Assembly (NCBI RefSeq): GCF_029784155.1
Contig: NC_073692.1
Coordinates: 71,002,012-71,066,011, forward strand
Source of the DNA: Uranotaenia lowii
Taxonomy: Eukaryota; Arthropoda; Insecta; Diptera; Culicidae
Direction: 5' to 3'
Length of the DNA: 64,000 nucleotides
The position numbers and the translations under genes were made by a program. The first letter of the stretch is position 1; every line of letters starts with the position of its first letter. This document shows positions 44,398-56,640 of the stretch, one piece after another. The notes beneath the pieces are model-generated. The model saw nothing but the letters and a program-made list of their open reading frames with translations, searched no databases and had not been told where the DNA came from.

Positions 44398-45685
44398 TAG
44401 GGGCCGTTCCCTAATTACGTGAGCACTTAGGAGGGTGAGGGGGTTTCACATTTGCTTACGATCTCTTAATAGGGGGTTAGGGGGGGTTTTCAAAAATCTT
44501 ACGTAAGAAATTTTACATCGATAATTCGTCACAGTCAAACGAAACCATTACTCAGGTTTTTTTTCTCACTATCTGCTTGTTGGTGATTTTCGATATTTTG
44601 TTATTTTTTTTTTATTGTCTTTGAATATTCATTGCTGGTTCTTTAAAATTGATAGAGAATCAATACAAACCAACATGCCACCAAAAACACTAAATCACAT
44701 TTTAAGAAAAAGATCGTCGCTTTTCGCTTTTTATCATAACAATCTTTTTAACACGTTCGTCGCCAAGAACGGGTGACGCCACATACGTCTAAATTTAAAA
44801 AGTAATAACACCAGTTTGGAGAAATATTTTGTATTCAAAATTATCTTGTATTGTAACCATACTCTTCTCCGTTTTCTAGCCGAGATTCGGAGTCGAAACG
44901 ATATTTCCTGTTGATGTTTTGGCCTTTGAAAATTGGACCTTTTTTAATCGAGAAATTTATAGAAAAAAAGGAAAATGGCGCGTTTTGACACCACGATTGG
45001 AATCCATCAAATATCAAAAATGACTTCATCAAGAAAAAATCTTTAAAAATCAATATAAGGCGCTTTAGATAATCAATTAAAGAACACTGTTTCAGAATCA
45101 CCACTAGCCACCAGAATTCACTACTATCTCTAAATTTTACAAACGATTTACCAAAAAAAAAATCGTAAAACATTATCGCTTACCGCTATAATGAGTCTGT
45201 GTTTTAAGCTTAGTTGACAACGTAATTGTCGTTAAAAAATTTTGCACCAATTCTAGTATAGTATAGAATGATTATTTTTATGATTTTCAGGTCAAAAACA
45301 TAACAATTTTTTATGGTACCTACCTTGTGCTAACCTGATCTTTCATCCTTTTCAATTTAGATTATATATCGTTTATTCAATTGTGGAAGTTTATTGAAGA
45401 TTATTGTTATCTCGAACGTGCTATGTCTTAAATATTCTATAATCGTTTATGACATTTCATCTATTGTTTGTTGTTTTGTAAAATTTGTGTCTTTCAAATG
45501 CAGTTATTAAGTTTTACTTAAAAAGTGCTATGCTTGAAAGCGTGGATGTCACATTTTGAATATTTTGTGGAAATTGAAAAAAAAACGTGCCATTTTCTCA
45601 AAGAATAAAAAACGGAAGCTCAAGGGGGGGAAAGAGGGTTAAAAATTTCCAAAATCGTGCTAACGTAATTAGTGAACGGCCCCTA
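44398..45685. mobile_element. 1.28-kb TA-flanked element with GGGGCCGTTC ends
   Basis: The left end TA-GGGGCCGTTCCCTAATTACG (44398) and the inverted right end TA-GGGGCCGTTCACTAATTACG (45685) pair. Both sides continue with G-rich subterminal tracts (gggttaggggggg on the left, aaggggggg on the right). TA on both sides suggests Tc1/mariner-type insertion. The interior is AT-rich and no transposase frame is seen, so it is non-autonomous. GGGCCGTTCAxxAATTACGT-type ends are widespread in arthropod genomes. Confidence 0.78.
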
Positions 45686-45890
45686 ATACCCTCTTATACC
45701 TTGTACTTTTGGATCTGAGGGCCTTATTGCGAATCATAATGTTGACTTATTATTCTTGAGTCAAACTTTTGCTTCTGACTTCATTCTCTGATTCAGCCTT
45801 TTTCGGTATTGATCTACATAGAATTCAAATTTCTGATTTTAAAACTTACTCAAACTTTAACATGTCAATTTGTATTAAACCTTACATTGT

Positions 45891-45993
45891 GGAAGTTACA
45901 GTTGGCCGGAACACATTGAAAAACTAAACCTGATCTGATACAACTGTGTTCGATGTATCCTTTTGGGCTTGAACTAGTGGACATCTACTCTTC
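45891..45993 (-). mobile_element. Diverged SINE fragment of the same family
   Basis: Minus-strand similarity to the SINE body and part of the head: 'acaactgtgttcgatgta', 'gggcttgaactagtggaca'. The 5' tRNA-like end and the tail are missing, and divergence is much higher than among the three complete copies, indicating an older insertion. Confidence 0.7.
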
Positions 45994-47575
45994 AGTCACA
46001 TTTTTATTGAAATTTAACTTAACAACTTACCTTACAAATTGAAAAGATATCATACATGTAGACTAGACTGGCCCATAACAATAAACATTCTTATTTTCAA
46101 CGCGGCGCCTAACTATGGTTCACAATAAAAAAAAATTGTAAAGAATTAATAAAATGCTTTTTTGTCAAAGATTATACTGGAAAATTGAATATTTTTTAAT
46201 TATTTATGAATATTGTGGTAAAAATTAAGTATGGGTTCCGAAATTCCTCTAGATAAGTTGTATTTATACTAAAACTGATGTTTTATGATGAAGTTGCATA
46301 TATATCGAAGCCAACAATGCTCGGTTTAATCTGTATAAATACTTTTGTTTTGGGACCGAAATTTAGAATTCGCGACGATTTAGTTTTCACTTAAACTTCA
46401 AAACTCAACTTTTATTTCGATTCGAATTGGGGGTTTTTTTTAGTGCGATCTTAACACGGCGGGTGATTGATTTGGACTGTGTTCATAATTGCGTTGTGTA
46501 AAAAGTGGCAAGCAGGAGAACATTCTGTTTATCCTACACTAGTGAAGCAATAGTTTGTAGTGGTGAACATTATGGAGAGGAATTAGCAAAAACTTTAAAC
46601 TTGAGTGTTTCTATGCTCTGCGCTCTGTATTGAACAGAGCATAATTCTCGCGAAAGCCTTTTTAGATCACTTTCGGTGTGATCAACTTTTGACGTATGTC
46701 TGTTCTCGTTTCTTTACTGTACACTACCACTGACTCGCTAACTTTTACCTAAACAACTTTAAAATTTTAATTTTTGAACCAAACAGCATTCCACTCAAAG
46801 ACATCGTATTCAAAATATGGCAAAAACTAGCAGCTGATTTAAAGATATGAATTTGATGAGGCTTTCACCTATCCAACGGTTTATAATTTTCCACGGCGAT
46901 CGGCAGCGCAAGCTATATTATTGCTTCCGAAAAATAAATAGAGTTAATCGAATTTTTTTCTTCATCAAATTTAGGGTTCTCAATCAAGCAAAACTTTATT
47001 ATTTCATGATTTTGAGGATGCTTTTTATTTTCAAACTGTTAAAAAATTATAATATATCACTTTAGACATTTGCAAATTTTAAAAGATTTATATCCTTTTT
47101 TTAGTTGTTTGGGTAAAGCATAAAAACTCCTAATTTTGAATCTTGTGTTTAAGTTGTAGTTCATGTTTGTTCCATGGAAGGTGTATATATACATCATAAC
47201 GTTCCTTGAATATTGGAGATTCGATGCTTACATAAAAAATTTGATTGCCATTGATTTGAAAAAATCACTTTTTTTCAGCTTTTTCGGGATTTAAACCACT
47301 GTGCGCCCCCTAAAATGGCGACTTAAGGTTAAAAAAATTACTTTCTGAAAGTTTCAGCTCAATTGACTGAAGCACGAGCTGGCGTAATCAATTTCAAATT
47401 GGTATGGAGATTCTCGGCAAAATGTATGACAAGTCCCCATACTTTAACTCTTCATGTTCTGAAATATGCCTCCAGTATATACTATGTAGCTCAGATTGAA
47501 GAATTTGTAGTTCAAATAATGAGAAATAAGTTGTAGAAGATTTTGACGCGATGGAAGTTTACTGTTTAGAGAAAC
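45994..47575. other. AT-rich DNA, nothing recognised
   Basis: Short frames only, including a 72-codon frame at 46847 without motif support. No transposon ends were noticed. Confidence 0.5.
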
Positions 47576-48118
47576 GTGTTTGGCATCATTCGATTTTGGT
47601 AACATTCGATTTTGGCATCACTCGATTTTGGTAACATTCGGTTTGGACGCATGTTCCAAAATCGAACGGTTTTTTGGAACGATATTACCACATAGTTTTC
47701 GCGATAACAGGACCAATATAATTTAGACAAACACCATAATTACACTTTTACGTTCTCAAATTTTAATAAAATACCACAGCAACAACACTTTAAAAAAAAG
47801 TTATAAAGTACTCAAAAATGACAAAAATGATGAAAATTTCATAAAATTTAAAATAAAATACAAAAATAGCAAATATGACAAAAAAAACAAGCATTATAAA
47901 CAAAATAAAAAAAATGCTAAATGCATCAAAAACATGATAAGATAAATTAAAAATTACTAAAAATGATCAAAAATTGATTAACAACTATGTTAATGATAAT
48001 AGTAAAAAAAATTGTTAGAAATAAGCGAAAAAAAAAAGTTGGAAAAAACCGTTCGAACATTCGATTTTGGCAGTACAAAAAATTCGGGCATGTTGCCAAA
48101 ATCGAACGGGGTATTTCG
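47576..48118. repeat. Inverted repeat with cattcgattttgg motifs, possible MITE
   Basis: On the left, four copies of CATTCGATTTTGG-like sequence form two 32-base units (47588-47651) followed by ccaaaatcgaacgg. On the right, gttcgaacattcgattttgg (48050) and gccaaaatcgaacgg (48095) mirror it. The interior is A-rich. Ends and target duplication are not clear. Confidence 0.4.
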
Positions 48119-50176
48119 TGGAATACACTGTGTAGAACACCAGTATGCAAAACCAAAAAAAAATCGCGAATTTATTAACTTACCCATGTTTCTTATTGAC
48201 TATTTTATAAAAAGACCCAAAATTCCATAAAATATGGTATTTTGGGGTCTTTAAGGTAATGAAGCAAGTATCAAATCATTTCTTCCAATACAAATCCCTT
48301 AAATGTTGGTTTCTCATACTTTAGAGCTGTAACTTGAAGGCCGAGCTTGCAATTTTTGGACTCTCTATAATACGTATAGGAATGCTTTCAAAAAAGCTTT
48401 TGTTCAAATGAACATTTAATCTGGGCGTTTTTAGAAAATTTCTAACGAGATTTCTAAAAACGAATAACATAAATATTCAAACACTTCAATTCAAAGAAAA
48501 CGAGAGAGCTTTGGGGTAACATTTGACACATTTGACGGTTTTATTGAGTTTTTTTTTATATTTATGATCATACAAAACACCTTCATAATACTTACAAATG
48601 CTAGTTTATCAATTGCTAAGGCAGTTCGGAACAATCTCAAATGATATAACATTAATCATGAAACTCTACAAAATTGAACACACCACTTTCGGTGGCACAA
48701 AGATACTAAATTTGTTGCTTTTGCTCCAATGAATTCGGAGATATACAATGCTGAACTTCGGTGTTTCTTGTTTTAGAATTCTTCGCGGTCCAAAAAAAAA
48801 AAAAAGAATTAATATGTTGAGGCCGAACAACAGTCAAAATCGAAAGAAGGAAAATGATGCTGTATAAATTAGGGGCTAAATTTTCTAACATTACTTTTAA
48901 AATTTTATCTACAAAAAAATGAAATTTTTTCTTTATTCAATTCCCTAGGCCCTCGCACTATTCGTCTTTATTTTTTCCCCTAAAACTTTACCATTTGATA
49001 GGGTTTCTAGCCTTTTTTCCTAGATTAGCTTACTCTTGGAAAATGTTCCTATTTTTCAAATATCGAAAATTTACCTCAAAATACAACAAAAACTACACCA
49101 AAACTGTACATTTACTAAAGAAAAAAGTTAAACTCTCGCATGAATCAACCTGCTGCTTCTAAACGGTTTCATGTTATCAGGAAGGGTATTTGTTTGCGAG
49201 CCTTCGAAAAAATAGATATTTCAAGATTTTGAAATTAAATTTTAAATTACATTTGAAATTTTCAAAAACAAACCAAGTTTTTCCCAAATTGAAATTTTAG
49301 TTATAGTTTTTTAAATGTAGAAAAAAGTGTTGAGATACTTTAACTTTAGACTTAGTTATTGATGATAATTTGGAAAAAAAATCATGTTGATCAAAGTTAC
49401 ACTGTTTTACGGTATGTACTTTTACAATAAAAACTGCTACAAAATCGTTCTACAGAAAAAAAACGTATTCATTAAAAACCCGTTAACATCATCAATGGTC
49501 AAATTCCTAAATGGCGTTTTGGTTCTGACTTTGCTGTATTGTGAAAGTTTGGACAAGCAATTATTAGGAGAAGTGTGTTTGACCGTTAATATTTATTTTA
49601 AAAACACTTTGAAAGATATTTCATTAAGTTATCCTTTTCACATCGCCTTCTTTAAGAATGAATTGGGAAACATGTATAGGCCTTCTAAAGACATAAATTT
49701 GGTTTGATGTTAAAAATAATTACGGATAGCAGCAGCAAAAAAACGACTGCAAGGCCATACCAGCCGAGCCCCGCGCCTTTATAAAAGGGAAATTAATTTC
49801 TTCAAGCTCTGTCCAAACAGGCAATTTTCACGCTATCTGCCAAATTCTGAACCTCAAAGATGAAAACGACGATGGCCGGAGCTGGATAGATAAAAATAGC
49901 ATCGCATTCGTTATTTTGGCTCGTTCGTTTATTCGTATTGTGAAAATTTGGTTGGGGGCAATAAAAAGAATGCTTCTAAATAAGATGAAGCATCGCAACG
50001 TGAAACATCAGTTGTAGATAATTTTCTAATTAAATGATTTTGTCGGACTGTAGCAGGATTCTGTTTCGCCAGCTCAAAACTTCTTACGTACTTATTTTGA
50101 TAGTAATTAATCAAGTTTTATTTGATATTTACAAGTTTATCTCCAATTCTACACTCTTCAGTCGAATTCTTCAGTT
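48119..50176. other. AT-rich DNA; TATA-containing GC patch near 49745-49870
   Basis: No gene recognised. At 49745-49800 a GC-rich stretch is followed by tttataaaagg and, 75 bases on, a short ATG frame of nine codons. It resembles a core promoter but no initiator or exon can be shown. The frame at 49384-49707 is AT-rich and without motifs. Confidence 0.35.
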
Positions 50177-50547
50177 TTCAATCTTCAATCTTCAATCTTC
50201 AATCTTCAATCTTCAATCTTCAATCTTCAATCTTCAATCTTCAATCTTCAATCTTCAATCTTCAATCTTCAATCTTCAATCTTCAATCTTCAATCTTCAA
50301 TCTTCAATCTTCAATCTTCAATCTTCAATCTTCAATCTTCAATCTTCAATCTTCAATCTTCAATCTTCAATCTTCAATCTTCAATCTTCAATCTTCAATC
50401 TTCAATCCCCAATCTTCAATCTTCAAACTTCAATCTTCAATCTTCAATCTTCAATCTTCAATCTTCAATCTTCAATCTTCAATCTTCAATCTTCAATCTT
50501 CAATCTTCAATCTTCAATCTTCTATCTTCAATCTTCAATTTTCAATC
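50177..50547. repeat. 7-bp array (TTCAATC)n, 53 copies
   Basis: Nearly perfect heptamer array of 371 bases. Variants are seen at about 50405 (ccccaatc), 50427 (aaactt), 50523 (ttctatc) and 50540 (caattttc). Open frames through it (SIFNLQS repeats) are artefacts of a 21-base coding period. Confidence 0.96.
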
Positions 50548-53500
50548 TAAAATCTTAAATTTTCCCATTGCGACTAGAAAAATTTAATTTGTTATCACGT
50601 TAATGTTATTGTTTAATTTTTTAAACTTATTTTGAAAGACTTAAAGTCTTTGACACACAGATATGTAATTAACGTTTTTTAAGCGTGTTGCTAAAGGACG
50701 CTAATTTTTTTTCTCGATAGAAAAATATTTTCTAACAAGCTTCTTTTCCATCCGATTAACCATCCTCTGATCTTTGAAACAAACAGGGAACTTTTATCAA
50801 GATTAAAACGAGAATAATATTTGTAGGAATTCAAGCGGAACTGATGAAAATTTGCTTGAAAAAAAAAAGCCATTCCGTCGCTCTAAAATTTTGTCACCGG
50901 GAGGGTGGACATCAAAAGCGAAAAACAAAAGTGAAAAACAGTTTAATCTGTGTTCAACCAGCCTGACCAATCTCCTCGAATGATGGTCGCTCGCGTGTGG
51001 TGGTTTAATCGAAAACTAATTGCCGAGTTCGCGAAATTAATATTGGAAAACCGGGAAGAGCAAGCGAGCAGGATCGATCAGACGGATAGCCAGAAACCAG
51101 CATGAATACCGGAAGGCAGTCGGTCGTGCTCGACTCATCAAAGAGATCTAATTAAAACCGTTCAAAACAAATCGATTCAATTCTCGGTGACTGAAATTAG
51201 CTTTATCGGAACTGATTGGCGATTAGTTGCGAATCAAATCATCGCTCTCTCACTAGCCTCCAGCGTTGTGATGTAAAATTCCGAATTAGCTGCTGGTGAA
51301 TGTAATATGTATTGAACTACATGCATTGATTGTGGGAAACTCGATGAACGTTGAGCTATTATCTATCTGGTTTGAAAGGTTACATTGTGTAATTAATTTT
51401 GATGGATCGAAGACTTAAAAAATATTACTCTAATTTGTTGGTTGAATTTGGAAGGATGCTGTGCTGAGTTATTAGGTTTCCATAAAAGGCACGACATTCT
51501 AATTTTCTGTTCAAAACTTAGCTTTAATTTCTAGCTTTTAAACATAACCTACACAGTTATATTCTGAAAAACTAATATTTTGTTCAATTCAATTTAGAGA
51601 ACATTCATAAGTCTTAAAAAAAATTTAACAATTTTATTCATTAGGGATTTGGACAGATTCTGACTCTTTCTCCTCAATCATTCATTCATTCGTTCATTCA
51701 GTCATTAATTTTTTTAAGGGTTGAGATTTTAATTTTTTATTGTTGTCTCTCACACAATAAATCAAACATTTATACAATTAGCTAAACCTGTCATATTTTG
51801 TTAAGTTATTGTACGAAGATTTTTATCCACATGAGAGGAAAAAATGCTTTGCCATTTTAATCTCTGGAGCCACAACAACAGTTTGAAGAAATGTTATATA
51901 GAAAATATCAAAAATACTTTGGCAAGACATGATAAAAAAAACATTCAACTCTGGCATCACTGTTGAAGGTTTGTGAGTTTTTTTTTCTAATTTAAGAAAC
52001 TATGCGAAAAAAAGCTGTAGGAATCTCTATTTGATTTCTCTTTATTTTCCCACACATCTCTCAAATTTTTTCAATGGGTAAACTAATCATGAAATTTTGA
52101 TTGTTTAAAATAAAAACCTATGTCAAGTTATATATTTTCTGTTAACAAATACCATTGAAATATTCGGCAGTGTTTCTAGAATCCGTAGTTCATTGATGAT
52201 GATAAAATAGTCGGCGACTTCCAAGGTTAAAAGTTCTTTAATAAATATTACGATTTAACCTGAACTATAGTTTATAACTGACAGGCTCACGTACTCCTGA
52301 CAATAAACATTAAACATTTAACATTAATAGAAATATCAGTTAACATTAAAAAAAATAATAAATCACATATAAGTTGCTCTGAGGATTGCGAATCAAATGG
52401 GTACTTTGTACTAAGCTTGCCAGAGTGATCGGATTTTTCCGGATTTGCCGGGATTTTCAATACAAAGGTAGGAGACGTGCAGTCCGGCCCGGTTGCCCGG
52501 ATTTCATTGAAAAAAGCCCGAATTTTGTCCGGATTTATTCACTTAATTCGCCAAAATCAAACTAAAAAACCAATTTCGTTGTAATTTTTTTTCCAATTTT
52601 GTGTGAAAAAGGAAATTGGGGCATGTTTTACAAAAATAATTATTGGAGGTGTTTAGGAAGCCCTAAACACGATTTAAAGTCTGCTAATAATTTGTTGAGA
52701 TATTCCTGAGTTTTGACCCGGATTTTTGGTTGAAATTTTTTTTAATCAAATGCCCCGATTTTTTCAGGTTTATATATAGTCCGGATTTGTCCGGCCCAGG
52801 TAAGTGTGGATTAGATTCCGGCAACCTTCCTTTACACAATCATAAATAACGATTCATAAAATTTTATAAAAAGATATGTACACTTTTCCAATTTGTTTTT
52901 TTTTTTTTGCAAAATCTGTAATTTAAGGTATCTTCTTTTGTATTACAGACTTTGTCGTTACCTTCCGTAGCGCACATTCAAATAATTATAAATATTTAAT
53001 ATCAAAGAATTACATATCTTTGAAGTAAGAAATAAATTGGAACGGATATTTCGAGAACAACTTTGGAAGGCTAAGCGTCTGTTATTAACTTAAAAACATT
53101 AATTTTTGAACTTTAAAATCTTTAAAGATGAAATTTAATTGAAATTTTCACATTTACACAAAGATTAGCAATGAGAGCTATTAAAAATGATAACAGTACA
53201 AAATGGTTCCGCTAAAGATCAGATTTTTTTCTTCAGTAAAACACCTTTACTTTATAATACTTTACAAAACATAATTGGGAAGCAGAAACCAAGATCTATC
53301 CGCTGAACTACAAAAAATCGTTCAGATGTAACCCCTGTCCATACCGCTTGATCAACTGTTCCGAGTTGTTTTAAAAATATATTAATATAAAAATACAAAT
53401 AAAAAATTGTTTGTTTTTGCACAGGTGTCAAATCCGATCCATTTCTGGACTGTGGACTTGATTTTTTTTTCAATGGTGGCTCCAGAGACAAATAAACCAA

Positions 53501-53599
53501 CAAAAATTTTCTGACATGCCGAACCTTTTGAAGCTTCCGTAATCCTGAAGGCTTCATTTAAAAGATGTTGCAATGGAAAATCGTTTTATAATGATTCTA
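50548..53599. other. Mostly AT-rich; GC-richer island at 50880-51300; ccggatt-rich repeat near 52420-52820
   Basis: 50880-51300 is less AT-rich and contains several ATTAATT/TAATTA sites, as in homeodomain-bound regulatory DNA (speculative). 52420-52820 is rich in CCGGATTT and CCCGG motifs, as are 30150-30600, 60100-60230 and 62960-63380. ctctggagccac occurs at 51865 and, inverted, near 53476. No gene is recognised. Confidence 0.35.
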
Positions 53600-56500
53600 T
53601 TATAGCAGCTTGAAATGATTATCTCTGGAGCCACCGCACAAAAGTGTATAAACCACGAAGAAATTCAATATCTTTCGCAGTACTTGAACCAAATTTATGA
53701 AAATATACTTTGCTTTGGTGAAAACGTCCGTAGAATCGATTGGATATAGTCTCAGACGCCGCACGAGCTTATGAACGAATATACAGTGCCTTTTCAAATC
53801 CCAATACTCCTATATTTTGTAAACAGTCTAGAAAAACACCGTTTTGGACTAGACAATTTTGAACAAATATAGACTTATCTTGTGTGATTTTTTACGAGGA
53901 ATCAAATGACCTTTTAATCCACCGCACGCGTCGAAAAATGGAGTTATGACAGTTTTACGCTCAATTCCCCTAAAATTTTTCTATTAATTTAAAAAAGCTT
54001 GTTCGGACTTGAAAATTTTGAATAAAATAAGACCAATCTTGTGTGATTTTTTCCGAGTAGTCACATATAGGCTATTTCAGCTACCACACGCATCGTGAAA
54101 TGGAGCTATGGCCGTTATACCCTCAATTCCCTACATTTTTAATATAGTTCAGAAAAAGCATGTTCGGACTTGAAAATTTATAATCAAATGAGACTTATTT
54201 TATGTGATTTTTCCAAGGAAACAAATGAAGGCTGTTTGAGCCATCTGTATCGGAAAATGGAATTAGGGCTGTTTTAACCTAAACTCCCCTATATTTATAA
54301 ATACTCAAAAAAAGCACGTTCTGCTTGAAAATTTAATATCGAATGAATTTTTCCGAGAAATCGAGTGTGGACTGTTTGGGCCTCCGCACGGTTATAAAAT
54401 GTAGTTATGGCTTATATATTTGAAAAATGTTGAGGAATTAAGGATTAAAATGACCATAACTTCAATTTCCGTTGCTTGCGGTGGCTCAAGTAGCCTTCAT
54501 TCGATTCCTCGAAAAAAAACACACACACACACACACAAGATAAGTTCAATTTGGTTCAAAACGTTTAAGTGCGAACTTAGCTTTTTTCCGAACTAATTAA
54601 TAAATGTTGAGAATTTGAGGTTAAAATAGCTATAACTCTAGTTTTCAATGCAAGCGGTGACTCAAATTGCCTTCGTTTGATTTCTCTGACAAAACCACAC
54701 AAAATAGTCTCATTTGGTTGAAATAGCACCATTTTCTATTGCGTACAGTGGCTCATATAGCCTTAATTCGATTCCTTAGAAAAAACACACAACACAAAAG
54801 TCCCATGTGGTTTAAAATTATTAAGTCCGAACTTGCTTTTCAGCTATATGTAAAAAAATTAGGGGGATTTGGGTTAAAACAGCCATAACTCTATTTTCCG
54901 ATGCGTGCGGTGGCTTAAACAGCCTTCATTCGACTTTTCGAAAAAAAAAACACCCACAATTCACACACATTCCGGGCAAGCTTTTTCTGAACTGTATTAA
55001 AATTGTTAGAAAATCGAGGGTAAAACGAGTATAACTCCATTTTACGGTGCTTGCGGTAGCACAAGCAGCCTTCCTTCGATTCCTCGGACAGAATCACTCA
55101 AGATAGGTCTCATTTGATTCAAAATGTTCAAGTTTAAACATGCTTTTTTCTCAATTTGTTGAAACATGTAGGGGAATTGATGATAAAAACAGCAATAACT
55201 CAACCTTCCGATGCGTGCGTTGGCTTAAACAGCCTTCATTTGTTTCCTTGAAAAAACCACATAAGATGAGTCTTATTTGGTTATAAATTTTCAAGTCCGA
55301 ACATGCTTTTTTCGAACTCTTTTAAAAAATATAGGGAAATTGAGGGTAAACAGCCATAGCTCCATTTTCTGGTTCGTGCGGTGGGTCAAAGGCCTTTATT
55401 TGTTTCCTCGTAAAAAATCACACATGATTAGGCTATGATCATTTAGTATGCGGGCAGTTTCAAACCTCTGTATTTTAAAAACTATTGATTTTATCGAAAA
55501 ACTTTCTTTGGAGGAAATGAAGGTGTTATTATGATATTGAATGTAAAAATATTAAAAAAATAATTTACCGTTGATGACGAGAAATACTCTTTCTTTATGA
55601 TAAAATATAATTTTTATTTCTGCACACTTTTTTTAGCCATGTATTGATCTATTATTTTTACCACAGAAGCTAAACCTTTTCAAAATCATGATATTTTACA
55701 CAAATTCATCTGTAAAAATCATTTGGAATCTGGTTGGAACCTTTTCGTGAGTAGGCATCTCGAAGAATATGACCTCTTAAATTCGGGTTTAACATAAATT
55801 TCTTGGTCCATCAGAACACATCTGTCACATAAAACCCGGTTGCACAGATTGCGATCCATGGAACTGCTAATTTTTAGTTAATTCCCGGGTGTCCACTTGA
55901 CAGGCAACACTTTTTGCCTGTCGGAAACGGATTTACTGCATAGTTAAGTGGTCTGCATTCAGTTGTTCCCAATAACCATAAATTTGTTCCTATAGTTGAG
56001 ATCAAGGGTTCCACTCCGAAGCTTGGTTTGAATTTCGTAAGCATCCTAGAGTGGCTCCTTATACTTCTCAACCATCCGGACCAAAAAAAAATCAGAAAAA
56101 ATAAACAGTTCATGAGTTTTCAAGTCAAAAATAATGAATTTCCGAGGCGCAAAGTGCGTAAAAGGAGCAAATTTGTGCAAAACTATTTTTACTATGGCTT
56201 TTTGCACCGTAAATATCTCAAACACACGTTAACGTAAAAATGTGGCAAAAATAGGCAAGATAGTCCTTTTCATAACCAACACAACGCTGCTAAAGTTTTG
56301 CATATCCGAGCTCTAGTAACCTAGCTATCACCGAAATGAAGTGCCCAGATACTAAATGATCATAGCCTTAGGTCAATATTTGTTCAAAATTTTCAAGTCC
56401 AAATCAGTGTTTTTCTGGAATGTCTACAAAACATGTATAGGGGAATTGAGGTTAAAAAATGCCCTTTATTTCACATGTAAGCTCGGACGGCATCTGAAAC

Positions 56501-56640
56501 TATGTCCAATAGATTTTCCGGACATTTTCGCCTGAGAAAGTATATTTTCATAGATTTGGTTCATGTAGGAGGGAAGATATTGAATTTCTTCGCGGTTTAT
56601 ACACTTTTTCCCCATTGTGCACCGTTTAAAATTTCCTATA
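53600..56640. mobile_element. Composite foldback element made of about 155-bp units in both orientations
   Basis: The outer parts (about 53630-53830 and 56370-56620) are mirror images: 'gtgtataaaccacgaagaaa' on the left against the inverse of 'gtgtataaaccgcgaagaaa' on the right. Inside, about 155-base units carry the landmarks 'cggacttgaaaattt', 'tcttgtgtgatttttcc', 'cgcacgcatcg' and 'ggagttatggc'. Units run forward from 53830 to about 54420, then inverted from about 54420 to 55430, and the last one resumes after the insertion at 55431-56367. Units are 75-90 percent alike by eye. No coding sequence. Confidence 0.72.
55428..56370. mobile_element. 937-bp TTA-flanked inverted-repeat element, PIF/Harbinger-like
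   Basis: The ends are GGCTATGATCATTTAGTAT (55431) and its inverse (to 56367), flanked by TTA at 55428-55430 and 56368-56370. A 3-bp TTA target and GGC tips fit PIF/Harbinger. Removal rejoins a unit of the surrounding foldback array (cacatgatta + ggtcaatatttg). A minus-strand stretch (about 55700-56100) reads like decayed coding sequence with several stops, but I cannot assign it to a transposase. Confidence 0.7.

Noticed and set aside
49384..49707. 107-codon frame in AT-rich DNA
   Set aside because: Composition matches the AT-rich flanks; no signal peptide pattern or family could be argued firmly.
50034..50558. Frames with SIFNLQS repeats
   Set aside because: Produced by the TTCAATC array.
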